61,451 nucleotides of DNA from Phycisphaerales bacterium (lineage in GTDB: Bacteria > Planctomycetota > Phycisphaerae > Phycisphaerales > SM1A02): contig JABAAL010000005.1 in the NCBI GenBank assembly GCA_014238785.1, forward strand, positions 1 through 61,451, written 5' to 3'. Shown piece after piece: positions 49,375 through 60,900 of this stretch (its first letter is position 1; the number at the start of each line of letters is the position of its first letter). Under the pieces are notes generated by a model. That model made no database searches. It saw nothing but the letters and a program-made list of their open reading frames with translations, and was not told the DNA's origin. The position numbers and the translations under genes are program-made.

Positions 49375-52300
49375 ATGGCGACGAAAACGGTGCGCGATTT
49401 TTCAAAACGCGGAGATGCAATACCTGTACCACCTCTTACTCAAGTTCAAGGCGAAGCCTATGAACGACTTGTTCAATCAACCATTGAACCACTAAAACGA
49501 GATGCAATCGGAATCGAAGGACTCCTTCGAGAAGTATTTCCAATTGAAGCGTATGACGGTTCAATGCGAGTCGAGTATTTATACTACAAACTTGAAGAAG
49601 AGCGATACACAGTAGACGAATGCAAAGAGCTTCGGCTTACATACGGACGCCCTTTCAAAATAGGTGTTCGTTTCATTCGAGATGGTATTGCAGAAGTACT
49701 TGAAGAAGAAATTTATATCGGAGAAATTCCAACACTTATAGGTGGAGGCGAATTTATTATCAACGGTTCCGAACGTTGCATCGTAAATCAACTTCACCGA
49801 TCACCCGGTGTTGACTTCTCAATTCAAGATGACACTGGCGATCGCCAACTCCACAAAGCACGAATTATTCCTGAACGTGGGTCGTGGATTGAAATCGAAG
49901 TCACTAAGAAAGATATCTTAGCGATGAAGATTGATCAATCAGCAAAAATCGCTGCGACAACCTTCCTTCGTGCACTTGATGAAGACTTTAGTTCAACTGA
50001 AAAAATTCTCGACAAGTTTTACGACGTTCAAGAAATGTCCGTAAATAAGATTAAGCCAGAATATTACTCTGCAGAACTAATCATTGATGCTGAAACTGGC
50101 GAAGAACTTTGCAAAGTTGGTGCACAAATCGGCGACGCATACGACGCTATTATGGCTTCAGCCATCAAGAAAATTTCAGTCATTGCCGATCCTGCCGACC
50201 CAATTATTCTTAATACACTCGCCGTCGAAAAACTTGACTTTCTTGCTGACGCAACCGAACACGAAGCTGCTCTCTTGAAGATTTATGGCCGCCTACGTCC
50301 AGGCAACCCGCCACAAGTTGACAAAGCGCGCACATTATTCGCTGATAAATTCTTTGACGACAATAGGTACCGTTTAGGTAAAGTTGGCCGTTTCCGTATC
50401 AACCGAAAATTTGACCGAGATGTACCAGAAGATATAATGCATCTTCGACCAGATGATTTCATTGCTGTAATCGAATACATGCTCGATCTTCGCGCAAGAA
50501 AAGACTCAGCGCATATCGATGATATTGACCATCTAGGCAACCGTCGTTTGCGAACTCTCGACGAACTCGCCGTTGAAGAAATGCGCAAAGGTTTCCTTAA
50601 GCTCCGCCGCACTGTGCAAGAACGAATGAGTGTGAAGGACATGGAAGAACTGAACAAAGTTGCGGACCTTGTGAACTCAAAGGCAGTGAGTTCTGCTATA
50701 GATTTCTTCTTTGGTCGCAGTGAACTTTCTCAGGTTGTTGACCAAACAAATCCACTTTCAATGCTTGTGCACGAACGTCGGCTTTCTGCACTTGGCCCTG
50801 GCGGTTTGAACCGTAAGCGCGCGGGCTTTGAAGTTCGCGATGTTCACATCTCTCACTATGGACGAATTTGTCCAATTGAAACACCAGAAGGCACGAACAT
50901 CGGCTTGATTGCTTCCCTGGGTATTTATGCAAAAATTGACGAATACGGTTTTATTCAAACACCGTACCGCACCGTGAGTCGTAAAAAAGTTAGCGACGAA
51001 ATCCTTTACCTTCGCGCTGACGAAGAGATGAACACCGTGCTTGCACCTACCGAAATTCTAAATGACAAGGGTGTAATTGATAATGAACATGTTATTGCAA
51101 GGCGAAGCGGCGATTTAACCCAAGTTGATCCTTCTGAAGTTAGCTATGTGGATATTTCACCAAAACAATTGGTCGGCATTTCCGCCTCATTAATTCCATT
51201 CCTTGAACACGATGATGCGAACCGTGCCTTGATGGGTTCAAACATGCAACGGCAAGCCGTTCCATTGATTATTCCTGACCCGCCAATCGTCGCAACAGGA
51301 ATGGAAAAAATCGTCGGCAGTTATTCCGGCATGCTTGTAAAAGCAAGGCGTGCAGGCAAAGTAACCTTCGTTGATGCTCGTCGTATTTTGATTGATAATT
51401 CAGACGAATATATTCTCAAAACCTTCCGCCGTCTCAATGAACGAACTTGTCAAAGCCAGAAACCAATTGTCAAACATGGCGAAATGGTAACCGCTGGCCA
51501 AATCATCGCTGACGGTGCTTCCACTGTGAATGGCGAACTCGCAATAGGCAAAAACGTTCTCGTTGCCTTCAATACATTTGATGGATACAACTTTGAAGAT
51601 GCGATTGTGATTTCACAACGTCTTGTTAAAGATGACGTATTCACTTCAATTCATATTGACTCACACGAAGTTGAGGTCCGCGACACGAAACTCGGCAAGG
51701 AAGAATTTACGTGCGACATTCCTAACGTCTCTGAACGCCAATTGATGAACCTCAATGAAGAAGGCATCATTCGGCTTGGAGCTCGAGTAGGTCCTGGCGA
51801 CATTCTTGTTGGAAAAGTTGTTCCAAAAAGCAAGAACGAACTTACACCAGAAGAAAAACTTCTCCATGCGATCTTTGGTCGTGCTGGCGAAGATGTTAAA
51901 AATGAATCGCTCAATGTTCCTGCTGGAAGCAGTGGCGTTGTTATTGGCGCAAATCACTTCAGTCGACGCATGCACCTTGACGCTGATCAAAAGAAATTGA
52001 TTAAGCGGAAAATGGAAGCGTACGAAGAAGAAATGAACGGCAAAGCAATTGCTCTCTTCCGTGAGATGGTTGATGAGATGAACAAAATTCTTGGGACTGA
52101 AATGGTTGACCCTGCAACTCGTCAACGTGTAGGCATCTCTGATATTCCTGAAGTTATTCTTGAACAAATCGATGGCTTCACTGAAAAGTGGATCAAAGGC
52201 TCAAAAGACACCAAAACACAAGCACTCTCAATCCATGAACAATTCTGGCCAAGAATAAATGCCATCTACAAAGAACGCAATCGTAAACTCGAACACATGA

Positions 52301-53160
52301 AACGTGGCGACGAATTACCATCGGGCGTACTTGAAAAAGTTGTTATTTATCTTGCAAACAAACGATCGATTTCGGTCGGTGACAAGATGGCTGGTCGTCA
52401 CGGCAACAAGGGTGTTATTGCCCGTATTGTTCCCGAACAAGATATGCCTTTCATGGACGACGGGACGCCCGTTGACATTTTGCTCAACCCACTAGGTGTT
52501 CCTTCACGGATGAATGTTGGTCAGTTATTGGAGTTACACCTTGGCTGGGCAGCAAAAGTTCTTGGCTTCCAAGCAGTAACACCTGTGTTTGACGGTGCAA
52601 CTGAAGATGAAGTACTTGGTGCAATTCAAGAAGCGAATGATTCCGTACTGGCAAAACGATTAGCGTTTGAAGAAACCGGCGAAAACCCTGGTGATTCAAG
52701 AGAAATCTTGTCTGAAGTTCCCTTCGCTGGAAAAGTCCAACTACACGACGGTAGAACCGGCGAACCGTTCCACCAACCAAGCTCGGTTGGCGTCATGTAC
52801 ATGCTGAAGTTGCATCACTTGATTGATGACAAAATTCACGCACGTTCAACTGGCCCATACAGCCTGATCACCCAACAACCACTCGGCGGCAAAGCTCGAA
52901 CGGGTGGACAGCGCTTTGGTGAAATGGAAGTTTGGGCGTTAGAAGGATACGGCGCAGCGTACATGTTGCAAGAACTTCTCACCGTCAAGAGCGACGATGT
53001 AGAAGGCCGAACCAAAATTTATGATTCCATCGTCAAAGGTAAGAATGTCTTAGAAGCAGGCATGCCTGTCGTCTTTGATGTCCTTTGTCACGAAATTAGA
53101 GGTCTATGTATGAACATTGAATTGGAGAAGGATCAAGAAGAAACTGGAAGTCTCCTTTGA
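49375..53160 (+). CDS. rpoB: DNA-directed RNA polymerase subunit beta
   Basis: A 1261-residue beta subunit. The rifampicin pocket begins at about residue 447: ELSQ-VV-DQTNPLS, then HERRLSALGPGG. Compared with E. coli it keeps Q513, D516, H526, R529, S531 and L533 but has Glu for Q510, Val for F514 and Val for M515. Other conserved parts are HYGRICPIETPEGTNIGLIA, GYNFEDAIVISQRLVKDD, KMAGRHGNKGVIARI and the C-terminal GGKARTGGQRFGEMEVWALE. Its stop lies 69 bases before rpoC. Confidence 0.98.
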   Translation: MATKTVRDFSKRGDAIPVPPLTQVQGEAYERLVQSTIEPLKRDAIGIEGLLREVFPIEAYDGSMRVEYLYYKLEEERYTVDECKELRLTYGRPFKIGVRFIRDGIAEVLEEEIYIGEIPTLIGGGEFIINGSERCIVNQLHRSPGVDFSIQDDTGDRQLHKARIIPERGSWIEIEVTKKDILAMKIDQSAKIAATTFLRALDEDFSSTEKILDKFYDVQEMSVNKIKPEYYSAELIIDAETGEELCKVGAQIGDAYDAIMASAIKKISVIADPADPIILNTLAVEKLDFLADATEHEAALLKIYGRLRPGNPPQVDKARTLFADKFFDDNRYRLGKVGRFRINRKFDRDVPEDIMHLRPDDFIAVIEYMLDLRARKDSAHIDDIDHLGNRRLRTLDELAVEEMRKGFLKLRRTVQERMSVKDMEELNKVADLVNSKAVSSAIDFFFGRSELSQVVDQTNPLSMLVHERRLSALGPGGLNRKRAGFEVRDVHISHYGRICPIETPEGTNIGLIASLGIYAKIDEYGFIQTPYRTVSRKKVSDEILYLRADEEMNTVLAPTEILNDKGVIDNEHVIARRSGDLTQVDPSEVSYVDISPKQLVGISASLIPFLEHDDANRALMGSNMQRQAVPLIIPDPPIVATGMEKIVGSYSGMLVKARRAGKVTFVDARRILIDNSDEYILKTFRRLNERTCQSQKPIVKHGEMVTAGQIIADGASTVNGELAIGKNVLVAFNTFDGYNFEDAIVISQRLVKDDVFTSIHIDSHEVEVRDTKLGKEEFTCDIPNVSERQLMNLNEEGIIRLGARVGPGDILVGKVVPKSKNELTPEEKLLHAIFGRAGEDVKNESLNVPAGSSGVVIGANHFSRRMHLDADQKKLIKRKMEAYEEEMNGKAIALFREMVDEMNKILGTEMVDPATRQRVGISDIPEVILEQIDGFTEKWIKGSKDTKTQALSIHEQFWPRINAIYKERNRKLEHMKRGDELPSGVLEKVVIYLANKRSISVGDKMAGRHGNKGVIARIVPEQDMPFMDDGTPVDILLNPLGVPSRMNVGQLLELHLGWAAKVLGFQAVTPVFDGATEDEVLGAIQEANDSVLAKRLAFEETGENPGDSREILSEVPFAGKVQLHDGRTGEPFHQPSSVGVMYMLKLHHLIDDKIHARSTGPYSLITQQPLGGKARTGGQRFGEMEVWALEGYGAAYMLQELLTVKSDDVEGRTKIYDSIVKGKNVLEAGMPVVFDVLCHEIRGLCMNIELEKDQEETGSLL

Positions 53161-53229
53161 TTCGCTTTTTGATCCCAATGGTTTTATTCCCAACAATCTT
53201 CACCGCATAAGTAGATAGGAAACAGAAGT

Positions 53230-56200
53230 ATGTCTGAACAAGTCTTCGATAAAGTTAATGATTTCAAATCCGCGCGCATTGGTCTAGCGAGCCCAAGCGA
53301 TATTCGCAGTTGGAGTTTTGGCGAAGTTAAAAAGCCAGAAACAATTAACTACCGAACGTATCGTCCTGAAAAAGACGGTCTTTTCTGCGAACGAATTTTT
53401 GGCCCTGAACGTGATTACGAATGTGGTTGCGGTAAATATAAAGGTACAAAATTTAAAGGTATTATTTGTGACCGCTGTGGCGTCAAGGTGACACACTCTA
53501 GGGTTCGTCGAAAGCGCATGGGACACATTAACCTTGCAGCACCCACCGTACATATTTGGTTTTTCAAAGCACTTCCAAGTCGCTTAGGCAATTTACTTGC
53601 GATGAAAACCTCTGATCTGGAAAAAATTATTTACTTCCAAGATTACGTCGTTCTCGAAGCCGGCGATGCTGACATTGACGGAACCCCCGTTGAGTACAAA
53701 CAAGTTATCGTCGAAGATCAATACCGCGAAATCAAAAGTCGCGGCGGATACGGCGATTTTCGTGCTGAAATGGGCGCTGGCGCTATCCGAGAACTCATCG
53801 AAGCACTCGACTTGCACGAAGTTATCGCTGAAATTCGCGAGGCATTAGCAAACACACGCTCAAAGCAAAAAACTGCGGATCTTGCAAAACGACTTAAACT
53901 CGTTGAACAACTTAAGGGTAGTCACAACGACCCTTCGTGGATGATTCTTGATGTTGTTCCAGTTATTCCACCTGAATTACGGCCACTTGTGATGCTTGAA
54001 TCGGGCAACTTCGCAACGAGCGATTTGAATGACCTGTACCGCCGCATTATCAACCGTAACAACCGACTGAAAAAACTGATGGACTTAAACGCGCCTGAAG
54101 TAATCATTCGAAATGAAAAACGAATGTTACAACAAGCTGTCGATGCACTCTTCGATAACGGGCGTTGTCGTCGCCCAGTCCTTGGTAGTTCTAACCGTCC
54201 ACTCAAGTCAATTACTGACATGATTAAAGGTAAGCAAGGGCGCTTCCGCGAAAACTTGCTCGGAAAACGTGTTGATTATTCAGCGCGTTCCGTCATCGTG
54301 GTTGGGCCAAACTTAAAACTAAACCAATGTGGTCTTCCAAAGAAAATCGCACTTGAACTCTACCAACCATTTATTATTCGTCGTCTGAAAGAGCAAGGTC
54401 TCGCTGACACCATTAAGTCCGCAAAACGTCTGCTTGAAAGACGAGATGAAGAAGTTTGGGATATTCTTGAGCAAGTTATTCATCAACATCCTGTCCTTCT
54501 TAACCGTGCTCCTACCCTTCACAGGATGGGTATTCAAGCATTTGAGCCTGTACTCGTCGAAGGCAAGGCCATCACATTGCATCCGCTTGTTTGCACAGGA
54601 TTCAACGCTGACTTTGACGGCGATCAAATGGCCGTCCACTTACCGCTCTCCGTTGAAGCGCAAGCCGAAGCACAAGTGCTTATGCTCTCAACGCATAACA
54701 TTTTCTCCCCAGCGCATGGCAATCCACTTGTTTCACCAAGTCAAGATATTGTCATGGGTGTCTTCTTCTTAACGCACATGGATCTCAACGATACGCGATC
54801 TGAAGAAGACCTAATGAAATTCAGAAACGCTCACGAAGCAATTCTTGCGTATGACTTCAAACGCATTTCATTGCAAGAACGAATTCAAATTCGCCTTCCA
54901 CGATACCCAACCATCGTTTCCGATGAAAAAGGCAAGATCGAACCAATTCCGGAAAATGGCAGAATCATCACGACTGTTGGACGAGTATTGTTCTGCGAAA
55001 TTCTTGCGCAAGGCATGCCGTTTTACAACTGCACACTTACAAAGAAAGGGTGCAGCCGCGTCATTGATGACACGTATGAAATTAGGGGACGTGCCGACAC
55101 ATTAACTCTCTTGGATGACATGAAAGAAACCGGCTTCCGTGCTTCGACATGGTCGGGTCTTTCTATTGCAATTACCGATATGCGTATTCCTTCCACGAAG
55201 CACGCGCTTATCGAAGAGACACAGAAAAAAGTAGATCGAGTTGAATCTGCAACTAGTGCAGGCGCGATTACAAACCAAGAACGCCACAACCAGTTGCTCG
55301 ACCTTTGGTCTCATTGCCGTGAGTCACTCACCGGCGAACTCGTCAACACACTTGAACACGATCGCCGCAACCCTGAAGACAACTCCGACTTGCCAATTGA
55401 CTCAAAAGAAGGTATTCGATACTTAAACCCTGTGTATCTCATGTCAACTTCTGGCGCTCGTGGCAATATCAGCCAGATGCAACAACTTGCAGGCATGCGT
55501 GGTTTGATGACAAAACCAAGTGGCGAAATTATTGAAACACCAATTCGTGCGAACTTCCGTGAAGGCTTGAATGTTCTTGAATACTTCTCGTCAACACACG
55601 GTGCTCGTAAAGGTCTTGCTGATACCGCGTTAAAAACTGCTGACTCGGGGTACTTGACTCGTAAACTCTACGACGTTGCGCAACCAGTTGTAATCAACGA
55701 ATTTGAATGCACTACTAAACGTGGAATTACAAAGCGAGCCGTGTATAAAGGCGATGAAATTCACGTGCACTTGCGCGAATTGATTATTGGTCGCACGAGC
55801 ATGCAAACAATTATTAACCCTGTCACGGACAAGGTAATTGTCGCAAACAAACAAATCATCGATGATACTATTGCTGATGAGCTTAATCGATTGAACATCG
55901 ACGCAGTGCAAGTACGCAGTCCATTAACCTGCGAATCGGCTTCCGGCTGCTGTGCACTCTGTTACGGCTTTGATCTTTCAACAAGCATTCTTGTTGAAGA
56001 AGGCATGGCTGTTGGAACAATCGCTGCGCAATCCATTGGTGAACCCGGCACCCAACTTACGATGCGTACGTTCCACACCGGTGGTGTGGCGTCTCGTGAA
56101 TTTGTAGAGACTAATTACAAAGCGGCGCACTCTGGCACCATGATACTTCGTGACTGTAACGAAGTACCACTTCCCGGCACCAAATCTGGGCACTTCATTA

Positions 56201-57624
56201 CCCTTAAACAAACTGGCGAACTCGTGATCGTTGATGACAAGGGTCGCGAACTTGATAAAGCGTTCCGTGTTCCTTACGGTGCAACATTACGAGTTACATC
56301 TGGCACAAAAGTGAAGAAAGGGAACATCCTCGTTGAATGGGATCCCCACGTAATGCCAATCCTTGCTGAAAAATCCGGCACCGTTGTATTCAAGGACATC
56401 GAAATTGGAATAACGATGCGGGAAGAAGACACCAAAGGTGTCACAGAAAACATCATCACCGAGCACACCGGCGACCTTCACCCTCAAGTCCTTATCCAAA
56501 AGGGTGACCAAACACTTGACTTCCACCATCTCCCAGCAAAAGCACGCCTAGAAGTTACAAATGGCGAGACAGTTGTTACTGGACAAATGCTTGCTCGTCG
56601 ACCTCGTGAAGTAAAGGGTACGGCGGACATCGTTGGTGGTTTGCCTCGTGTTACAGAAATTTTTGAAGCACGAACTCCTAAAGAACCAGCAATTCTTGCC
56701 CAAGTCTCTGGTCGAATAGATCTTAAAGCTGAGCGAAAGCGCGGCAAGATGGTCATCCATATTATTCCAGAGGGTGCCGATCCAGTTGAACACCTCGTTC
56801 CACAGGGAAAACATTTACTTGTGCATACGGGTGATAACGTTGTCGCTGGTAGCCAACTTACGGAAGGCCCACGCGACCCAAACAATATTCTTGACATTAA
56901 TGGTGAAGAAGCGTTGTACAACTATATGATTTCTGAAGTGCAAAATGTCTACCGTGCACAGGGCGTACCTGTTTCGGACAAGCACATCGAAGTCATTCTG
57001 TCACGAATGCTTAGTAAAATCCAAGTCCAAAAAGCGGGCGATACCCATTTGCTCCCGATGGACTTTGTCGAACGGTACAAATTCCGAGCATGCAACAAAG
57101 CACTTGATGGTCGCCTTCTTATTAAAGAATCAGGTGATACCGAGTTTGCTGTTGGCGAACTTGTCGAAAAGGAAACTATCAAGGAAGCGAATGCAATTGC
57201 ACAAGCCGAAGGCAAGGCGCCAGCGAAGACGACTCGTCCTCGCAAAGCCACTGGTAAGCCATTACTCCTTGGTATTACCAAAGCTGCGTTGCAATCTGAA
57301 TCGTTCCTCTCTGGTGCTTCATTCCAAGAAACCACAAAAGTCCTTACAGAATCAGCACTTAGAGGCGCTTCCGATGAGCTCAAAGGGCTCAAAGAAAACG
57401 TCCTCTTGGGCCACTTGGTCCCTGCTGGTACTGGCTTTGACCCATACCAGTCTATGCGAGTCAAGTACTTGGTCGATCCACTTCCTGCGGATGAGGACGA
57501 CGAAGATAGCATGCTCTCCCGCGTGACGCAGCGTGCAGAGGCACTTGGTGCTCAATCTGATGGTAGTTCTACAAGCCCTACGGTCCAAGTACCAAGCGCA
57601 AATGCACCTATTGAAGCGGGGTAA
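53230..57624 (+). CDS. rpoC: DNA-directed RNA polymerase subunit beta'
   Basis: A 1464-residue beta' subunit. The N-terminal zinc site is [20 protein letters not shown]. The clamp and rudder follow ([18 protein letters not shown]), and the active-site loop is [15 protein letters not shown] with Asp 461, 463 and 465. The trigger-loop region is followed by a second zinc site ([17 protein letters not shown]) and [19 protein letters not shown]. The C-terminus after [16 protein letters not shown] is an acidic, Ser/Thr-rich tail of about 60 residues. A weak AGGAA precedes the ATG. Confidence 0.98.
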   Translation: MSEQVFDKVNDFKSARIGLASPSDIRSWSFGEVKKPETINYRTYRPEKDGLFCERIFGPERDYECGCGKYKGTKFKGIICDRCGVKVTHSRVRRKRMGHINLAAPTVHIWFFKALPSRLGNLLAMKTSDLEKIIYFQDYVVLEAGDADIDGTPVEYKQVIVEDQYREIKSRGGYGDFRAEMGAGAIRELIEALDLHEVIAEIREALANTRSKQKTADLAKRLKLVEQLKGSHNDPSWMILDVVPVIPPELRPLVMLESGNFATSDLNDLYRRIINRNNRLKKLMDLNAPEVIIRNEKRMLQQAVDALFDNGRCRRPVLGSSNRPLKSITDMIKGKQGRFRENLLGKRVDYSARSVIVVGPNLKLNQCGLPKKIALELYQPFIIRRLKEQGLADTIKSAKRLLERRDEEVWDILEQVIHQHPVLLNRAPTLHRMGIQAFEPVLVEGKAITLHPLVCTGFNADFDGDQMAVHLPLSVEAQAEAQVLMLSTHNIFSPAHGNPLVSPSQDIVMGVFFLTHMDLNDTRSEEDLMKFRNAHEAILAYDFKRISLQERIQIRLPRYPTIVSDEKGKIEPIPENGRIITTVGRVLFCEILAQGMPFYNCTLTKKGCSRVIDDTYEIRGRADTLTLLDDMKETGFRASTWSGLSIAITDMRIPSTKHALIEETQKKVDRVESATSAGAITNQERHNQLLDLWSHCRESLTGELVNTLEHDRRNPEDNSDLPIDSKEGIRYLNPVYLMSTSGARGNISQMQQLAGMRGLMTKPSGEIIETPIRANFREGLNVLEYFSSTHGARKGLADTALKTADSGYLTRKLYDVAQPVVINEFECTTKRGITKRAVYKGDEIHVHLRELIIGRTSMQTIINPVTDKVIVANKQIIDDTIADELNRLNIDAVQVRSPLTCESASGCCALCYGFDLSTSILVEEGMAVGTIAAQSIGEPGTQLTMRTFHTGGVASREFVETNYKAAHSGTMILRDCNEVPLPGTKSGHFITLKQTGELVIVDDKGRELDKAFRVPYGATLRVTSGTKVKKGNILVEWDPHVMPILAEKSGTVVFKDIEIGITMREEDTKGVTENIITEHTGDLHPQVLIQKGDQTLDFHHLPAKARLEVTNGETVVTGQMLARRPREVKGTADIVGGLPRVTEIFEARTPKEPAILAQVSGRIDLKAERKRGKMVIHIIPEGADPVEHLVPQGKHLLVHTGDNVVAGSQLTEGPRDPNNILDINGEEALYNYMISEVQNVYRAQGVPVSDKHIEVILSRMLSKIQVQKAGDTHLLPMDFVERYKFRACNKALDGRLLIKESGDTEFAVGELVEKETIKEANAIAQAEGKAPAKTTRPRKATGKPLLLGITKAALQSESFLSGASFQETTKVLTESALRGASDELKGLKENVLLGHLVPAGTGFDPYQSMRVKYLVDPLPADEDDEDSMLSRVTQRAEALGAQSDGSSTSPTVQVPSANAPIEAG

Positions 57625-57673
57625 AACTCGGAGGTAAAATCTCGTGCATAGAGTAACTCATTGTTTTTAACTC

Positions 57674-57716
57674 AAAAACACCTACAACACCCTCCGGTGC
57701 TGCAGGTGTTTTTTTT
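57674..57716 (+). terminator. Terminator after rpoC
   Basis: AACACCT-A-CA-A-CACC pairs with GGTG-C-TG-C-AGGTGTT around CTCC, with two A-C mismatches, and is followed by T8. It ends the rpoBC transcript about 50 bases after the stop. Confidence 0.88.
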
Positions 57717-57964
57717 ACTTTCTCCAATTTTGAGCGGCTTCGTGAGAGATAAAAAAAGGATCCCGCTGCTCGTTACCAACTTAGAAGTCAGAATCCCCTT
57801 TTTTTTAGGTTTTTTTCGGACTATTTGCATGCTTCCATCCTTTTTAGTCGTAGAATAGGGGTGTATGCCCTACTTGTATGTCAGGCATATCACGTCTAAC
57901 ACCTGCCTTGAGAGAGGCAAAGCACATGCTCGTTTTCCGACAGGCCCCAGAGGAGTTCACAAAG
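57717..57964 (+). other. Leader of the giant protease gene
   Basis: A gene-free stretch. TAGAAT at 57851-57856 is a possible -10 without a well-placed -35. The roughly 100-base leader after it can form TATGCC/GGCATA (57864-57869 with 57884-57889) and GCCT/AGGC hairpins. AGAGGAG nine bases before ATG 57965 is a strong ribosome binding site. I do not recognise a riboswitch. Confidence 0.45.
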
Positions 57965-60900
57965 ATGCAATCACGTATCCTTACCCGCTTTACGATAATT
58001 CCAGTTTTTCTTTTTACCTGTTTGTTAACGATGGACGTCGTTGCAAAAGAACGTGACCTTGCACCCTTGCTCTCACCCGATGCTTGGCAACTCATTTCAA
58101 GAGCCTCTGCATACCGCCAAGGGTTCACTCCTGCAAAGGTCACAAGCCAACAACTTGAACCTCGTACCCGAAGTGCTAAAATACCTCCAGTAAAATTGGC
58201 GAATAGCCGCGTGAAAGTCAAGTTTTCAGACAACATTAAAATTCGACTCGACAGCAACGACAACCCATACTCACTTTCTGGACAGATCGACACGGCAATC
58301 TCAGCGCTCGTAAATAGCTTGAACGTTACACTTGTCCCAGTCCATTCTGCATCACTTGAAACTATTGCAAAACTCACTTCAAGAGCAGAACTCTATAGCA
58401 ATAAACAACAACCCGACCTTGCGGGCATCTATTGGATTGAAGGCGACCAAACCTCTGTCGATTATGCCGCGCAAATCCTCTACACCATGGATGAGGTTGA
58501 TTGGGTCATCTATAAACCATACCTTGTGCGACCAACTGGAGACGATTCGAACACGACGTCCGATGACGCTGCGCAACTTCTTACACCAAAACCTCAAACT
58601 CGGCCAGCTCCATTAACACAGCAAAAACCTGTCTATGGCGCATGCTGGTTCTCTGCTGATGATTGCGATGGCGATCTATCGAAGAAAGACTGCGAAGATT
58701 TTGGTGGTTCCTTTTTAGGCGTCGACTCCATCTGCAACACAAAGCAACGTGCAAACACAGCGCGGCAGTTCAATGTCCCGCAATCACAAGGATGGTGCGG
58801 TGCTGCTGTAACACCAGAGGTACAAGAATACCGTGCCCAAATGGTCGCCGATGGTACATGGGATCGATACCGACTCCGTAATCTAAACAATCTTCGGGGC
58901 GGAACCCAGTACGTAAAAGTCACAATCCATATTGTTCGCAACTCCGATGGCTCTGATGGCATTGACGAAAACATCATTACCCAATGCTTTACTGATCTTA
59001 ACGATCTCATGACTCCAAGCACTAACCTCGTGTTTTGTCAAGAGGGATTGACAATGTACTACGACTGCGACGAATACGCTGGGTGCGATATTGCCGAGAC
59101 CATCGAGTTACGAGCTATTGAATCCGTTCCAAATACCCTCAACATTTACTTTGTTCCTGAAAATACTCCAGCACTTGGAGAACCAGGAATTTGCGGTATT
59201 TCAACATTTCCAGGGGGCGGCTCACCGCAGGGCATCGTCGTTTTCAATGGTTGCACTACGCTAGCAGCCGGCGGAAATGTAACATTTATGCATGAAGTCG
59301 GACACTATTTTGGTCTCTATCACACGCACGAAACAGCAGGTGGTGTCGAGTGCGTGGAACGCACAAACTGCTCCTTCGCTGGTGATGGTTTTTGTGATAC
59401 TGCAGCAGATCCAAACCTAGGCTTGCAGGGAAACATGGGTAATTTTTGCACATACACAGGAACAATGCTTGATCAATGTGGAAGTGGCATGCCGTACACC
59501 CCGCCTGTTACTAACATCATGAGTTATGCTCCAGACCCATGCCCTACCCAATTCACAACTGAGCAGTTCGCAGCAATGCTTTCAACAGCAGAAAACGAAC
59601 GAGTTAGCCACCTTCGCAATACTCCATGCACAACTACGGGATTTGATCAAACAATATGCGATCCAATTGACCCACCGGAGCCAGGAGATGGTGATGCTAT
59701 CTGCTGCCTCTATGAAGCAACGTTCACCGATGGTGGTGATATCGGCCCAGGTTGTATTGACACTGACGAAGACACGTGCTTAAACTACAACGGTGTATAC
59801 ATGACCGCTCCAGAGGACCCTGACTTCGGTCCGTGTGGAGAAGATGGAGAGTTTGACCCTTGCCCAGTCGATATTGGTCCATTTTTCGAGGACTACAATC
59901 TTTGCGGCGAGTATGACAATTACATCTCCTATTTTTCTGGGGACTGTTACATCGACCAAACCGCTTACCCACAAGACAACCGTAATCCAAACTCTCTTGG
60001 GTGTCTCGACACGCCCGCTGAACTCATAAACGGAAACTTTGTAGTGCGAACAGGAGCACCAACAGGGGGTACAAATACTGTCTTTGCAGAACAAACCTGC
60101 TGCGAAACAATTATGACCAATGTGCCATATTGCGCTGAGAATAATTGGAATGCGCAGTGCGCCTCGTATGCAAACGCTTATGCGCTCTCAGGAGAGGGTT
60201 GTCTTCGAGTACGAGACAATTCCCCAAATCCAAATGCATGCCTGAGCGCATTTGGACCAGTGCAAGGTGCGATTCGGCAACCGCTTGTGATCACTTCAAA
60301 CACAGGCACCCTCATTGATGTCACGTTGGTGAACGCTGGTCCGATTTCAAATTTCCAACTAGAAATCGTCCGCGATCCCTATAACGACCCATACTTGAGT
60401 TTATATTTTGACGGAACAATTCAAACAACACTCCTTGGCGACAACATAAGCAACCTAGCAACGTGGATCGAAACAACGGCGCAGAGCTTTGGTGTCAATG
60501 TCGTCGCTGAGTGTTGCGCATGGGCAGGTTGCTGTGAAGATACACCTTCGCCACCACAAAACTGTGAAGATGCCCTTGCTTCCTGTGAATACCCTTCGAC
60601 ATACCTTGGTTCTTTAGCATTAACATCGATTACGAGCACGCTTGAACTCAATGCCGTCTTCATCAATAGCAATGATTTAAGTGGTCGTTGCGCCTCACCC
60701 CTTGGTCTGCCTTCTATAACTAGAGTACGGCCAAATCCATCCAACGGCACTCCCAACTTTGCGGACATAGGACTCCTGACGTGGATGACGGAAGAAACTA
60801 TCCCTGTACCGGAAACCCAAATCCTTGCCTATCCAAGTGCTGAAACCAATTTAACCAATCCAGAGATAACCCAACTCTATCAACTTCTTCCTTGGCCAAT

